NCBI RefSeq assembly: GCF_023093595.1
Contig: NZ_JALLIK010000105.1
Span: 83,614 to 147,613 of the forward strand
Length of the DNA stretch: 64,000 bases
Origin: Thauera aromatica_A
GTDB taxonomy: Bacteria > Pseudomonadota > Gammaproteobacteria > Burkholderiales > Rhodocyclaceae
Direction of reading: 5' to 3'
Below the pieces are notes generated by a model, which saw only the letters and a list, made by a program, of their open reading frames with translations, had not been told where the DNA came from and did not search any database. The position numbers were made by a program, and so were the translations under genes. Below are positions 52,366 through 62,178 of the stretch, piece after piece. Positions within the stretch are counted from its first letter, which is position 1, and every line of letters starts with the position of its first letter.

Positions 52366-53481
52366 ATGAGAACCAAGATCCGCAACGCCCGCCGCCTCGT
52401 GGTGAAGGTCGGCAGCGCGCTCGTCACCAACAACGGTGCCGGCCTCGACAAGGACGCGCTCGGCGCCTGGGCACGCCAGATCGCCGCGCTGCACGCCGAG
52501 GGACGGCAGGTGGTGCTGGTATCCTCGGGGGCGATCGCCGCCGGGATGCAGCGCCTGGGGTGGTCGAAGCGCCCGCACGAGATGCACCAGCTGCAGGCCG
52601 CCGCCGCGGTCGGCCAGATGGGCCTCGTCGAAGCCTACGAAAAGGCCTTTTCGGGCCATGGCCTGCACACCGCGCAGATCCTGCTGACGCACGAGGATCT
52701 CGCCGATCGCACCCGTTACCTGAACGCGCGCAGCACGCTGACCACCCTGCTCGCGCTCGGGGTGGTGCCGATCATCAACGAGAACGACACCGTGGTCACC
52801 GACGAGATCAAGTTCGGCGACAACGACACCCTCGGCGCGCTCGTCGCCAACCTGATCGAGGCCGAAGCGCTGATCATCCTCACCGACCAGCAGGGCCTGT
52901 ACACCGCCGATCCGCGCAGCGATCCGGCCGCCACGCTGATCTCCGAAGGCCGCGCCGAAGACCGCCGCTACGAGGCGATGGCGGGCGGTGCCGGCACCGG
53001 CATCAGCCGTGGCGGCATGATCACCAAGATCCGCGCGGCCCAGCGCGCCGCACGCAGCGGCGCCCACACCTGCATCGCCAGCGGCCGCGAGCGCGACCCG
53101 CTGTTGCGCCTGGCCGCGGGCGAAGCGCTCGGCACCCTGCTCTACGCCAGCAGCACGCCGCTGCAGGCGCGCAAGCAGTGGCTCGCCGATCACCTCCAGC
53201 TCGCCGGGGACCTGGTCCTCGACGACGGTGCCGCCGCCGCCCTGAAGAGCGGGCGCAGCCTGCTCGCGGTCGGCGTCATCGAGGTGCGCGGCGACTTCGA
53301 ACGCGGCGCCGCGGTGGCCTGCCGCACGCTCGGCGGCGAGGAGGTGGCGCGCGGACTGGTGAACTACTCAGCCTCGGAATGCCGCCGCATCGCGCGCCGG
53401 CCGAGCGCCGAAATCGAGAAACTGCTCGGCTACATCGACGAACCGGAGCTGATCCACCGCGACAACATGGTCTGTCGCTGA
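52366..53481 (+). CDS. proB: Glutamate 5-kinase
   Basis: ProB phosphorylates glutamate in the first step of proline synthesis. The 371-residue protein has an amino-acid kinase domain (1-255) with VVKVGSALVTN, SSGAIAAGMQRLG, PIINENDTVVTDEIKFGDND and GTGISRGGMITKI, and a C-terminal PUA domain (about 280-365) with DDGAAAALKSGRSLLAVGVIEV. ATG 52366 fits the conserved start. A 166-base gap after obgE contains no gene. It converges on prpE across 132 bases. Confidence 0.98.
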   Translation: MRTKIRNARRLVVKVGSALVTNNGAGLDKDALGAWARQIAALHAEGRQVVLVSSGAIAAGMQRLGWSKRPHEMHQLQAAAAVGQMGLVEAYEKAFSGHGLHTAQILLTHEDLADRTRYLNARSTLTTLLALGVVPIINENDTVVTDEIKFGDNDTLGALVANLIEAEALIILTDQQGLYTADPRSDPAATLISEGRAEDRRYEAMAGGAGTGISRGGMITKIRAAQRAARSGAHTCIASGRERDPLLRLAAGEALGTLLYASSTPLQARKQWLADHLQLAGDLVLDDGAAAALKSGRSLLAVGVIEVRGDFERGAAVACRTLGGEEVARGLVNYSASECRRIARRPSAEIEKLLGYIDEPELIHRDNMVCR

Positions 53482-53613
53482 GGCCGCGCGCGGCATTCCG
53501 GCCGGCCTTGCTGCACCGCGCGCGCCCGCAGCCGGCACGGATGTCCGCGCCGCGGGCGGGATGAGCCGCAGCATGCCGGCAACCGACGCCGGCGCGCTGC
53601 GAACGGCGCGCGC

Positions 53614-55506
53614 TCAGCTCTTGAGCGCGACCCTGATCTGCTCCAGCGTACCCGGATCGTCGATCGTGGTGAGGTCGCCGGCGTCACGCCCTTCGGCCAG
53701 TGCCTGGATCGAGCGGCGCAGCATCTTGCCCGAGCGCGTCTTGGGCAGGCCGTTGATGAAATGCACCCGGCCGGGACGGGCGATCGCACCGAGCACCGCG
53801 TCGACCTTCTTCATCACGTCCTTCTCGAGCGCGGCACGCTTTTCGGCGGTGTCGACCGCCGCCGCGTCCTTCGCCACCGCGAACGCCATCGGCATCTGGC
53901 CCTTGACCTCGTCGGCGACTCCGACCACCGCCACCTCGGCGATCGCCGGGTGCATCTGCACCGCCTCCTCGATCTCGCGCGTGCCCAGCCGGTGGCCGGC
54001 GACGTTGATGACGTCGTCCATGCGTCCGAGGATGCTGTGGTAGCCCTTGTCGTCCTTGATTCCCCAGTCCGACGAGGAATACACCACCGGCTCCTTGAAC
54101 ACGCTGAAGTAAGTGGACACGAAGCGCTCGTCCTGGCCCCACACCGTCGACAGGCAGCCCGGCGGCAGCGGCGGCACGACACCGACGATGCCTTTCTCGT
54201 TGGCGCCGCACTCCCTTCCATCCTCGCGGAAGAGGCGCAGGTCGTAGCCGAACACCGGGAAGGCGGGTGAGCCGAGCTTGATCGGACTGTCCTCGACGCC
54301 GCGGCAGATCGCCAGCATCGGCCAGCCGGTCTCGGTCTGCCAGTAGTTGTCGATCACCGGGATGCCCAGCGCGTCCATGATCCACCGGTGGCTGGTCTCG
54401 TCGAGCGGCTCGCCGGCAAGGAACAGGTGCTTGAGCGAGGACAGGTCGTACTTCTTGAGCCAGGCCGGGTCCTGCTTCTTCAACACGCGCACCGCGGTCG
54501 GCGCCGAGAACATCACATCGACCTTGTACTTCTCGACGATCTGCCACCAGATTCCGGGGTCGGGGCGCAGCGGCGTGCCTTCGTACATCACCGTCGCCAT
54601 GCCGGCGATGAGCGGGCCGTAGATGATGTAGCTGTGGCCGACCACCCAGCCGATGTCCGAGGTCGTGAACATCGTCTCGCCTTCGCCACCAGTGTAGATG
54701 TGCTTCATCGACGCCGCCAGCGCCACGCAGTAGCCGCCGGTGTCACGCTGCACGCCCTTGGGCTTGCCGGTGGTGCCGGAGGTGTACAGGATGTAGCTCG
54801 GCTCGGACGACTCCACCCAGGTCACCGGCACCCGGGCATCGAGGTGCTTGGCGCGCAGTTCGGCGTAATCGACGTCGCGCCCGTCGACGCGGGAAAAGTT
54901 CTTGTCGAGGCCGCGGTCGATGATCAGCACCTTCTGCGGCGGGTGCTCGGCCAGGCTGCAGGCCTCGTCGACCAGATGCTTGTAGGGCACCGGCTTGCCG
55001 TTGCGCATCCCGGCATCGGCGCTCACCATCAATGCCGGTTTGGCGTCATCGATGCGGGTCGCGAGCGAGCCCGCGGCGAAGCCGCCGAACACCACCGAAT
55101 GGATCGCGCCGATGCGCGCGCAGGCGAGCATTGCGAACGCGGCCTCGGCGATCATCGGCATGTAGATCAGCACCCGGTCGCCACGCCGGACACCGAGCGC
55201 CAGGTAGATCGCCGCCATGCGCTCGACCTCGCGCTGCAGCTCGGCGAAGGAATAGATCTTTTCCTCGCCGGTTTCGGTGGAAACGTAGATCAGCGCACGG
55301 TCGTTCGGGCGCTTCGCGGCGTGACGGTCGACCGCGTTGTAGCACAGATTGGTCTCTCCCCCCTTGAACCACTTGACGAACGGCGGGTGGGAAAAATCGC
55401 AGATCTGCTCGGCGGGTTTGTTCCAATGCACGAGCGCGGCCTGTTCGGCCCAGAATTCGTCGCGCTGGTCGATGGAACGGCGGTGGAACTGCTGGTAATC
55501 GGTCAT
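53614..55506 (-). CDS. prpE: Propionyl-CoA synthetase
   Basis: The 630-residue acyl-CoA synthetase has AMP-binding motifs YTSGTTGKPKGVQRD, the TETGWP adenine motif, the SSDWG-x-KDDKGY hinge area and the C-terminal catalytic lysine in GLPKTRSGKMLRR. Its N-terminus (YQQFHRRSIDQRDEFWAEQAALVHWNKP) and FVKWFKGGETNLCYNAVDRH are typical of PrpE rather than of acetyl-CoA synthetase. It activates propionate, and possibly acrylate or 3-hydroxypropionate. ATG 55506 follows GAGAGGAAG. It lies 217 bases after acuI on the same strand; methylcitrate-cycle genes are not in the window. Confidence 0.92.
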   Translation of the reverse strand: MTDYQQFHRRSIDQRDEFWAEQAALVHWNKPAEQICDFSHPPFVKWFKGGETNLCYNAVDRHAAKRPNDRALIYVSTETGEEKIYSFAELQREVERMAAIYLALGVRRGDRVLIYMPMIAEAAFAMLACARIGAIHSVVFGGFAAGSLATRIDDAKPALMVSADAGMRNGKPVPYKHLVDEACSLAEHPPQKVLIIDRGLDKNFSRVDGRDVDYAELRAKHLDARVPVTWVESSEPSYILYTSGTTGKPKGVQRDTGGYCVALAASMKHIYTGGEGETMFTTSDIGWVVGHSYIIYGPLIAGMATVMYEGTPLRPDPGIWWQIVEKYKVDVMFSAPTAVRVLKKQDPAWLKKYDLSSLKHLFLAGEPLDETSHRWIMDALGIPVIDNYWQTETGWPMLAICRGVEDSPIKLGSPAFPVFGYDLRLFREDGRECGANEKGIVGVVPPLPPGCLSTVWGQDERFVSTYFSVFKEPVVYSSSDWGIKDDKGYHSILGRMDDVINVAGHRLGTREIEEAVQMHPAIAEVAVVGVADEVKGQMPMAFAVAKDAAAVDTAEKRAALEKDVMKKVDAVLGAIARPGRVHFINGLPKTRSGKMLRRSIQALAEGRDAGDLTTIDDPGTLEQIRVALKS

Positions 55507-55723
55507 TGCTTCCTCTCCAATCAATGAACCTGTATTGCCATGACGTGACGTCTGCGCCGCTGCGCCGGGACAGCGCGGCGGCACCTGCCGTCACTACGTG
55601 CGGACGAGGGAAGCCCCTCCCCGCATGTCCGCCGCCGTTGCCGGATCGATTTATGGAATAGTTGGAACAGCCCGTTCCGGGCGCGGGCGGCGATCGTGCG
55701 ATTCTACCAAGCGCCGCCGCCGA

Positions 55724-56719
55724 TCAGGCGCCGATCCGCACTACGGTGCGGCCCTTGATCCGGCCCTGGATGTAGTCGTCGAACGCGCCCGGCAGCGCGT
55801 CGAAATCGATCGTGCGCGTCACCGCGGCCAGATGGCGCGGTTTCAGGTCGCGGCCCAGCCGCTCCCACACGCGCAGCCGGGTGGGAAAGCTCATGTAGCC
55901 GGAGTCGATGCCGAGCAGGCTGACTCCGCGCAGGATGAAGGGGAAGACCGTGGTGTGGAGATCGAAGCTCGCCGCGTTGCCGATGCTGGCCACGGTCCCG
56001 GCCTGCTTCATCGTCGCCAGCACCCAGTGCAGGATCGGCCCTCCGACGTTATCGATCGCCCCCGCCCACTGCGCCGCCTCGAGCGGGCGCACCTTGTCGA
56101 AATCGATCTCCGCGCGCAGCCGCACCTCGGCCGCCCCCAGCCCCCGCAGGTAGTCGACTTCGGACGCTTTTCCGGTCAGCGCGGCGACGTGGTAGCCGAG
56201 CTGCGCCAGCATGTCGATGGCCAGGCCGCCGACCCCGCCGGTGGCGCCGGTGACGACCACCGGGCCGTTGGCCGGGGCCAGCCCGTTGTGTTCCATGCGC
56301 ACGATGCCGAGCGCGGCGGTGAAGCCGGCCGTGCCCAGCGCCATCGCCTCGAACAGGTCCAGCCCGGCCGGCAGCGGCACGACCCAGGCCGCCGGCACAC
56401 GGGCGTATTCGGCGTAGCCGCCGTGGTGCGCCACCCCCAGATCGAAGCTGGTGACGACGACCTTGTCGCCGGGACGAAAGCGGGCGTCGGCGCTATCGAC
56501 CACTTCGCCGGCCAGATCGATGCCGCCGACGCAGGGGAAGCGGCGGATGATCTTGCCCGCGCCGGTGGCGGCGAGGGCGTCCTTGTAGTTGATGCTCGAA
56601 TAATGGACGCGAATGCCGACCTCGCCGGCGTCGAGCTGCCCGGCGGTCAGTGTCGTCATGCGGCTGACGATCTTGCGGTTCTCATCCTGATCGATGACGA
56701 AGGCCTTGAACGGGCTCAT
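55724..56719 (-). CDS. acuI: Acrylyl-CoA reductase (NADPH), YhdH/AcuI family
   Basis: The 331-residue medium-chain dehydrogenase/reductase lacks zinc ligands and matches the YhdH/AcuI group: SSINYKDALAATGAGKI near 46-62, PCVGGIDLAGEVV, VVTGATGGVGGLAIDMLAQLGY (NADP fold) and a C-terminal GR-x-KGRTVV. AcuI reduces toxic acryloyl-CoA to propionyl-CoA in acrylate, DMSP and 3-hydroxypropionate breakdown. Its neighbour prpE makes propionyl-CoA, so the pair fits C3 acid assimilation. ATG 56719 follows GAGGAG. Confidence 0.92.
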   Translation of the reverse strand: MSPFKAFVIDQDENRKIVSRMTTLTAGQLDAGEVGIRVHYSSINYKDALAATGAGKIIRRFPCVGGIDLAGEVVDSADARFRPGDKVVVTSFDLGVAHHGGYAEYARVPAAWVVPLPAGLDLFEAMALGTAGFTAALGIVRMEHNGLAPANGPVVVTGATGGVGGLAIDMLAQLGYHVAALTGKASEVDYLRGLGAAEVRLRAEIDFDKVRPLEAAQWAGAIDNVGGPILHWVLATMKQAGTVASIGNAASFDLHTTVFPFILRGVSLLGIDSGYMSFPTRLRVWERLGRDLKPRHLAAVTRTIDFDALPGAFDDYIQGRIKGRTVVRIGA

Positions 56720-56872
56720 GCGGGCAGTCTCCTCGGTGGGGAAATCGTCGTAGGCCGGGACACGGCCCTGAAAACGATTATAGCCAGACCGATCACCCGC
56801 CCCGGAAGGCGGCGGCAACGGCTTCGCCGCGGCGCGCACCCGACGCGGCATGCAGCGGCACGACGCGGGGGC

Positions 56873-58810
56873 TCAGGAGGCGGCGCGCGTTTCCAGCTCT
56901 TCCCAGCGCAGCATCGCGGCCTCGATCTCGGCATCCAGGGCCTCCAGCCGCGCCTTGGCCTGGGCGACTTCGTGCGGAGCCTGCTGGTACAACGCCGGAT
57001 CGGCCATGCGGGCATGCAGCGCCGCCTGCTCGTCCTCGAGCGCGGAGATCAGCCCGGGCAGCGCGTCCAGCTCGCGTTTTTCGTTGAACGACAGCTTGGC
57101 TGGCCGGCTCGCCGCTTTGTCCACGGCCGGCCGCTCCTTCGCCGCCGGCGTTTTTTCCACCGCCCCCGCCCGCGCCGCGCCCGCGCTCCGCTCGTCCGTC
57201 CGGGCCTGGGCGCGGGCCGCCTGCACGCGCTGCCAGTCGGCGTAGCCGCCGGCATACTCGCCCCAGTGCCCCTCGCCCTCGGCGGCAATCACCTGGGTAA
57301 CGACGTTGTCGAGGAAGGCGCGGTCATGGCTGACCAGGAACAGCGTGCCGTCGTAGCCGGCGAGCAGTTCCTCGAGCAGATCGAGGGTCTCGATATCGAG
57401 GTCGTTGGTCGGTTCGTCGAGCACCAGCACGTTGGCCGGGCGGGCGAACAGGCGGGCGAGCAGCAGGCGGTTGCGCTCGCCGCCGGAGAGCGACTTGACC
57501 GGCGAGCGCGCGCGCTGCGGCGCGAACAGGAAATCGCCGAGGTAGCCGATGACGTGCTTCTTCTCGCCGCCGATCTCGACGAAATCCGAGCCCGGGCTGA
57601 TCACTTCGGTCAGCGCCAGCTCGGGGTCGAGCTGGGCGCGGAGCTGGTCGAAGTAGGCCACCGACTGCCGGGTGCCGCGGCGCACCGTGCCCTCGTCGGC
57701 TTCGATCTCGCCGAGGATGAGCTTCAACAGCGTGGTCTTGCCCGCGCCGTTGGGGCCGATGAAGCCGATGCGGTCACCGCGCAGGATGCGGGTGGAGAAG
57801 TCGCGCACCACCACCTTGTCACCGTAGCGCTTGGTGACATGGGTCAGTTCGGCCACCATCTGCCCGCTCTTGTCGCCGCTATCGACCGCCAGGCTGACGT
57901 CGCCGAGGCGGTCGCGGCGCGCCGCGCGCGCGCGGCGCAAGGCTTCGAGCCGGCGCACGCGGCCTTCGTTGCGGGTACGGCGCGCCTCCACCCCCTTGCG
58001 GATCCACACTTCCTCCTGGGCGAGGAACTTGTCGAAGCGCGCGGCAGCCTTTTCCTCCGCGTCCAGCTCTTCGGCCTTGCGCCGCTGATAGTCGGAAAAA
58101 CGCCCCGGATAACTCGCCAGCCGCCCGCGATCGAGCTCGATGATGCGGGTGGCGACGTTGTCGAGGAAGACGCGGTCGTGGGTGATGACGATGACCGCGC
58201 CGCGGAAGTCGCGGATCAGTTCCTCCAGCCACAGGATGCCGTCGAGATCGAGATGGTTGGTGGGTTCGTCGAGCAGCAGCAGGTCGGGTTCGGCAACCAG
58301 CGCGCGCGCCAGGGCGACACGCTTGACGCCACCACCCGAGAGGCTGGAGACCGGCGCCGCGGGGTCGAGCCCGAGGCGGGCGACGATCTGCTCGACGCGC
58401 TGGTTCAGGCGCCATGCCTGGGCCGACTCCACCGCGTGCTGCAGGTCGTCAAGCCGGGCGAGCGCCTCCGGGGTGGCGTGCTCACCGACGGCCAGCATCG
58501 CGGCGTGGTACTCCGTCAGCAACTGCGCAGCCGCACCCAGACCGTCGGCGATGGTGGCGAAGACGTCGCGCTCGAGAAGGAAATCCGGCTCCTGCGGCAC
58601 GTACGCCGTCACCATCCCGGCCTGCCGCCACACCGTGCCGTCATCGAGCGCCGCCTGACCGGCGAGGGCGCGCAGCAGGCTGGATTTGCCCGAACCGTTG
58701 CGCCCGATCAGGGCGACGCGCTCGCCCGCATCGAGCTGGAAAGCGACATGGTCGAGGAGGTCGACGTGACCGAAAGCGAGGCAGGCGTTATCAACGGAAA
58801 GGAGGGGCAT
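56873..58810 (-). CDS. uup: ABC-F family ATPase (Uup-like)
   Basis: The 645-residue soluble protein has two ABC domains and no membrane helices. Domain 1 has GRNGSGKSS near 36-44 and LSGGGVKR; domain 2 has GPNGAGKTT near 360 and LSGGERNR. A linker rich in charged residues joins them and a C-terminal coiled coil (about 560-645, preceded by an alanine-rich stretch) binds DNA in Uup relatives. ABC-F proteins act on ribosomes; Uup also affects transposon excision and replication intermediates. The first signature has an extra Gly (LSGGGVKR), as in Uup. It is divergent from the Gcr-family gene. Confidence 0.93.
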   Translation of the reverse strand: MPLLSVDNACLAFGHVDLLDHVAFQLDAGERVALIGRNGSGKSSLLRALAGQAALDDGTVWRQAGMVTAYVPQEPDFLLERDVFATIADGLGAAAQLLTEYHAAMLAVGEHATPEALARLDDLQHAVESAQAWRLNQRVEQIVARLGLDPAAPVSSLSGGGVKRVALARALVAEPDLLLLDEPTNHLDLDGILWLEELIRDFRGAVIVITHDRVFLDNVATRIIELDRGRLASYPGRFSDYQRRKAEELDAEEKAAARFDKFLAQEEVWIRKGVEARRTRNEGRVRRLEALRRARAARRDRLGDVSLAVDSGDKSGQMVAELTHVTKRYGDKVVVRDFSTRILRGDRIGFIGPNGAGKTTLLKLILGEIEADEGTVRRGTRQSVAYFDQLRAQLDPELALTEVISPGSDFVEIGGEKKHVIGYLGDFLFAPQRARSPVKSLSGGERNRLLLARLFARPANVLVLDEPTNDLDIETLDLLEELLAGYDGTLFLVSHDRAFLDNVVTQVIAAEGEGHWGEYAGGYADWQRVQAARAQARTDERSAGAARAGAVEKTPAAKERPAVDKAASRPAKLSFNEKRELDALPGLISALEDEQAALHARMADPALYQQAPHEVAQAKARLEALDAEIEAAMLRWEELETRAAS

Positions 58811-59025
58811 CGGAGGGGCGCGATCGTCACGCGCGGGCGGGAAAGAGAGGTGCGGATTTTAGCCCCGCGCTGGCATCCGGGGCGGAATATCGCATAATGC
58901 GGCGCACAAATCGCGCTTGAACGCCCGCACCTGGCCCCCTGCGCCGCGGCGTTTCTCCAAGCCCTCACCGCAGCGCGCGGGACATCGACCACGCGCCGGC
59001 GCGGCAGCAAACAGGTACCCAATCG

Positions 59026-61140
59026 ATGGAAAGACTCCTTGAACGCTTCGCCCAGCCCGGGCAGGACCCGGTCGCCCTGTGGGCGGCGCTGGTGGACAAA
59101 CTGCGCCCGCCGCGCGCCAGCCAGACCGGCAAGGCGACCGCCAACCTGCGCACCCTCACCGACCTGATCGGCCGTCGCAGCGACCTGCGAGCCGGCCTGC
59201 GCACCTCCCTCGTGGGCCTGTTCGCCGAACGCAAGCAGGTGACGCTGTACGTCTCCTCGGGACTGCTGCCGTCGACCGGCTTCTTCTCCGAGACCTCGCG
59301 CCGCATCGCCGGGCGGGTGCTGCCCGAAATCATCGACACCGCCTACCTGAGGGATCTGCTGTCGGCGGTGTTCCACCGCAAAGACGACGAAGTCTGGGTC
59401 AATGCGGTCGCCGACGAGGTCTGGCTGGAGTTGCTCACCACCCTGGTCGGCCACGAAACGCCGATGTTCGAGGAAGACGCCAGCCCGCTCCCCCACGCGG
59501 TGGGCGAGATCCTCGAAGCGCTGCGGGTGCTGTCCTTCCACGTCTCGGCGATCGGCCTCGACCCCGAACTGGTGCGCATCGACCCCCACCTGGAAGAACA
59601 CGAATCGCCCTTCCTGGCGCAGAACAGCGAGTTACTGATCTACATCCAGCACTACACCGACTGGTGGACCACGCCCGGCGCGCTGATCGCCGACGACAAG
59701 CACCTGACGGTGATGCTGCACCAGTGCGACGAAATCCTGCAGCGCGTACGCAAGCGCGCCACCCGCATCGGCACCAGCCTCACCCTGACCTTCAAGCTCG
59801 AGCGCCTGCGCCAGCACCTCGAACGCATTCACGAACTGATCAGCCTGCTCAGCGAACTGCGCACCCGCCGCGTCATCGAAGACGTCGCCCCGCGCCTGAT
59901 CGGCCTGTTCAAGGCCCTGGTGCGCGCCGAATGCCGCAAGAACGTGCTCACCGACTACTGGGGCAAGAACGTCGAGCTGTTGTCGCTGCGCATGACCGAA
60001 AGCGCCAGCAAGACGGGCGAACGCTACATCACCAGCACCCGCGGCGAATACTTCAGCATGTTCGGCTCGGCCGCCCTCGGCGGGCTGATCATCGCCCTCA
60101 TGACGGCGCACAAGATCGTGCTCGGCACCCAGGGCATGGCGCCGCTCAACGAACTGCTGTCGTTCTGCCTGAACTACGGCCTCGGCTTCGTCCTGATCCA
60201 CGTCCTCGGCGGCACCGTCGCCACCAAGCAGCCGGCGATGACCGCCAACGCGATCGCCGCCTCGATCGGCGAAGCGCGCGGCAAGACACGCGACCTGGAA
60301 GCACTGGCCGACCTCATCGTGCGCACGGTGCGCAGCCAGGTGGCCGCGATCCTGGGCAATATCGGGGTTGCCATCCCGGTGGCACTTTTCATCGGCTTCC
60401 TCCTCGAACTCGCCACCGGCAGCCACTTCGTCCCCCCCGACAAGGCCTGGCTCCTGCTCGACGAAATCGACCCGCGCGGCGGCGCCCTGTTCTTTGCCGG
60501 AATCGCCGGCGTATGCCTGTTCATGTCCGGCCTGATCGCAGCCTATTACGACAACCTTTCGGCCTACAACCGCATCCCGCAGCGCCTGCGCCAGTTGCGC
60601 TGGCCGCGCCGGCTGCTGGGCGAAGAGCGCACCGAGCGGATCACGGTGTACATCGAAAACAACCTCGGCGCCCTCGCCGGCAACTTTTTCTTCGGCTTCC
60701 TGCTCGGCGGCGCGACTGCGATCGGCGTGCTGTTCGGCCTGCCGGTCGATATCCGCCACATCGCATTCTCGTCCGCTTACCTGGGATATGCCGCAATCGC
60801 GCTCGATTTCGCCCTCCCCCTGCAGGCCGTGGCCCTGGGATTGGGTGGCGTGCTGCTGATCGGCGTGACGAACCTACTGGTCAGCTTCACCCTGACCCTG
60901 AGCGTAGCCATGCGCGCACGCCGCATCACCTTCGCCCAAGGGCGCAGTCTCGGCAGGCTGCTGCTGAAACGCCTGCTCCGCACTCCGCAAGCGTTCCTGC
61001 TGCCGCCGCTTCGTGACGAAAAAGACGAAGCCGCGACGCCCGCCGCCGCGAGCGCGCCCGCGGCAGGCGAATTCCACCCGGCAGCGAGCGCCGCGGCAAA
61101 CGGGAACGAAAACGACAAATCCGCCCCCGACAAAACCTGA
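59026..61140 (+). CDS. Membrane protein of the Gcr 'site-specific recombinase' family
   Basis: The 704-residue protein matches the family named site-specific recombinase Gcr, but it has no recombinase catalytic motif. The N-terminal 330 residues are soluble and helical. Several hydrophobic helices follow from about 345 (FGSAALGGLIIALMTAHKIV, LNYGLGFVLIHVLGGTVA, IGVAIPVALFIGFLLELA, FFAGIAGVCLFMSGLIAAYY, and two more near 545-640). The tail from about 665 is alanine-rich. The function is unknown; it is a membrane protein, not a mobile-element marker. It is followed by a hairpin and tRNA-Arg. Confidence 0.85.
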   Translation: MERLLERFAQPGQDPVALWAALVDKLRPPRASQTGKATANLRTLTDLIGRRSDLRAGLRTSLVGLFAERKQVTLYVSSGLLPSTGFFSETSRRIAGRVLPEIIDTAYLRDLLSAVFHRKDDEVWVNAVADEVWLELLTTLVGHETPMFEEDASPLPHAVGEILEALRVLSFHVSAIGLDPELVRIDPHLEEHESPFLAQNSELLIYIQHYTDWWTTPGALIADDKHLTVMLHQCDEILQRVRKRATRIGTSLTLTFKLERLRQHLERIHELISLLSELRTRRVIEDVAPRLIGLFKALVRAECRKNVLTDYWGKNVELLSLRMTESASKTGERYITSTRGEYFSMFGSAALGGLIIALMTAHKIVLGTQGMAPLNELLSFCLNYGLGFVLIHVLGGTVATKQPAMTANAIAASIGEARGKTRDLEALADLIVRTVRSQVAAILGNIGVAIPVALFIGFLLELATGSHFVPPDKAWLLLDEIDPRGGALFFAGIAGVCLFMSGLIAAYYDNLSAYNRIPQRLRQLRWPRRLLGEERTERITVYIENNLGALAGNFFFGFLLGGATAIGVLFGLPVDIRHIAFSSAYLGYAAIALDFALPLQAVALGLGGVLLIGVTNLLVSFTLTLSVAMRARRITFAQGRSLGRLLLKRLLRTPQAFLLPPLRDEKDEAATPAAASAPAAGEFHPAASAAANGNENDKSAPDKT

Positions 61141-61180
61141 GATCCCTCCCGGTCGATTGCCATCGTCCCCCACCCGCAGC

Positions 61181-61208
61181 GCGATCGACCGGCTGCCCGG
61201 CCGATCGC
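61181..61208 (+). terminator. Hairpin after the Gcr-family gene
   Basis: GCGATCG and CGATCGC arms, extended by CCGG/CCGG after one mismatch, form a stem around a four-base loop 40 bases after the stop codon. No T-tract follows. Confidence 0.4.
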
Positions 61209-61257
61209 GCCGCATGCCTGTACCGGGAACCGTAGTGCAGTGGGATGGTTGTCGCAC

Positions 61258-61286
61258 TTGGTCCCGCACCGCCGAACGGCTAGAAT
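61258..61286 (+). promoter_or_regulatory. tRNA-Arg promoter
   Basis: TTGGTC (61258-61263) and TAGAAT (61281-61286) have 17-base spacing and lie 11 bases before the tRNA 5' end, a normal arrangement for a tRNA gene. Confidence 0.65.
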
Positions 61287-61297
61287 AGCCGGCCGTG

Positions 61298-61372
61298 CTC
61301 GTCATAGTTCAACGGATAGAACAGGCGCCTCCTAAGCGCCAGATCCAGGTTCGATTCCTGGTGACGAGGCCA
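61298..61372 (+). tRNA. tRNA-Arg (anticodon CCT)
   Basis: The 75-base sequence has acceptor CTCGTCA pairing with TGACGAG, D-arm AGTTCAACGGATAGAAC, anticodon loop CTCCTAA (CCT) closed by GGCGC/GCGCC, T-arm CCAGGTTCGATTCCTGG, discriminator G and encoded CCA. It decodes the rare AGG arginine codon. No integrated element follows it; a normal HAD phosphatase gene does. Confidence 0.97.
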
Positions 61373-61459
61373 ATTCACCGCGCCACCGAATCCGCAAACG
61401 CCCGGCTACCACCCAAGCCAAACGCGTTCCCGAGTCCTCGCGCCTCTCATCGTTTCCGC

Positions 61460-62119
61460 ATGCCACGCCTCCGACATGTGCTGTTCGATCTCGACGGCAC
61501 CCTGATCGACTCCGCGCCGGCGATCCTCGCCAGCTATCGTGACGCCTTCGAGGTCGCAGGGCGCGAGCCCGCATGTCCGATCGATGCATCGATCATCGGC
61601 CCGCCGCTGACCGAGACGCTGGAGCTTCTGGCTGGCGACTGCGACAAGGTGCTGATCGACCGTCTGGCGGAACAATTCAAGCGGAGCTACGACCGTACCG
61701 GATACCGCCAAACGAGCGCCTTCGATGGGATCCCCGCAATGCTCGCACGCCTCAAGGGTAGCGGGCTGTCGATGTCCATCGCGACCAACAAACGGCTGCA
61801 CCCCACCCGCCTGATTCTTCGCCTCCTCGGATGGGAAAATCATTTCGATGCCGTATACGCGCTCGACCTCTTCGAGCCTCGCCTGCCCGACAAGGCCGCG
61901 ATGATCGCCCGCCTGCTCGCTGACTGCCGAATCGACCCCGCCAGCGCGGTGTACGTCGGCGACCGCGACGAAGACGGCCGCTCGGCCGACGCCAACCACC
62001 TCCCTTTTCTCGCCGCAACCTGGGGTTATGGCAGTCTTTCCGCGGCCGAAATGGCCCCCCACTGGCGCGCTTTCGAAAGCCCCGCAGCGCTGGCCGAGGC
62101 GCTTCTCGGCTGCGGCTGA
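61460..62119 (+). CDS. HAD-family phosphatase (phosphoglycolate-phosphatase-like)
   Basis: The 219-residue cytoplasmic protein is a HAD hydrolase of the Gph/PGP group: motif I DLDGTLIDS near 10-18 with the nucleophile Asp, a helical cap (about 20-90), motif II IATNKR, motif III lysine in PDKAAMI and motif IV VYVGDRDEDGRSA. Phosphoglycolate or another small phosphate ester is a likely substrate. If it is phosphoglycolate phosphatase, it would feed the glycolate oxidase encoded at 44.9-49.0 kb. ATG 61460 fits MPRLRHVLFDLDG. It converges on arfB. Confidence 0.9.
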   Translation: MPRLRHVLFDLDGTLIDSAPAILASYRDAFEVAGREPACPIDASIIGPPLTETLELLAGDCDKVLIDRLAEQFKRSYDRTGYRQTSAFDGIPAMLARLKGSGLSMSIATNKRLHPTRLILRLLGWENHFDAVYALDLFEPRLPDKAAMIARLLADCRIDPASAVYVGDRDEDGRSADANHLPFLAATWGYGSLSAAEMAPHWRAFESPAALAEALLGCG

Positions 62120-62178
62120 ATCCGTTCTCCCCCGCGCCGACCGCCCCTGTCAGCGCGACATCGGCCGCGCCCGACGCC

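Noticed and set aside
55598..58897. A 1099-codon plus-strand frame over acuI and uup
   Set aside because: Both genes on the minus strand are certain; the plus frame is a compositional artefact.
59026..61140. Reading the Gcr-family gene as evidence of a mobile element or recombination locus
   Set aside because: Despite the family name it is a multi-helix membrane protein without tyrosine- or serine-recombinase residues, and its surroundings are ordinary chromosome.
61298..61372. tRNA-Arg as an integration site for a second island
   Set aside because: Normal housekeeping-type genes follow on its 3' side, and composition does not shift.
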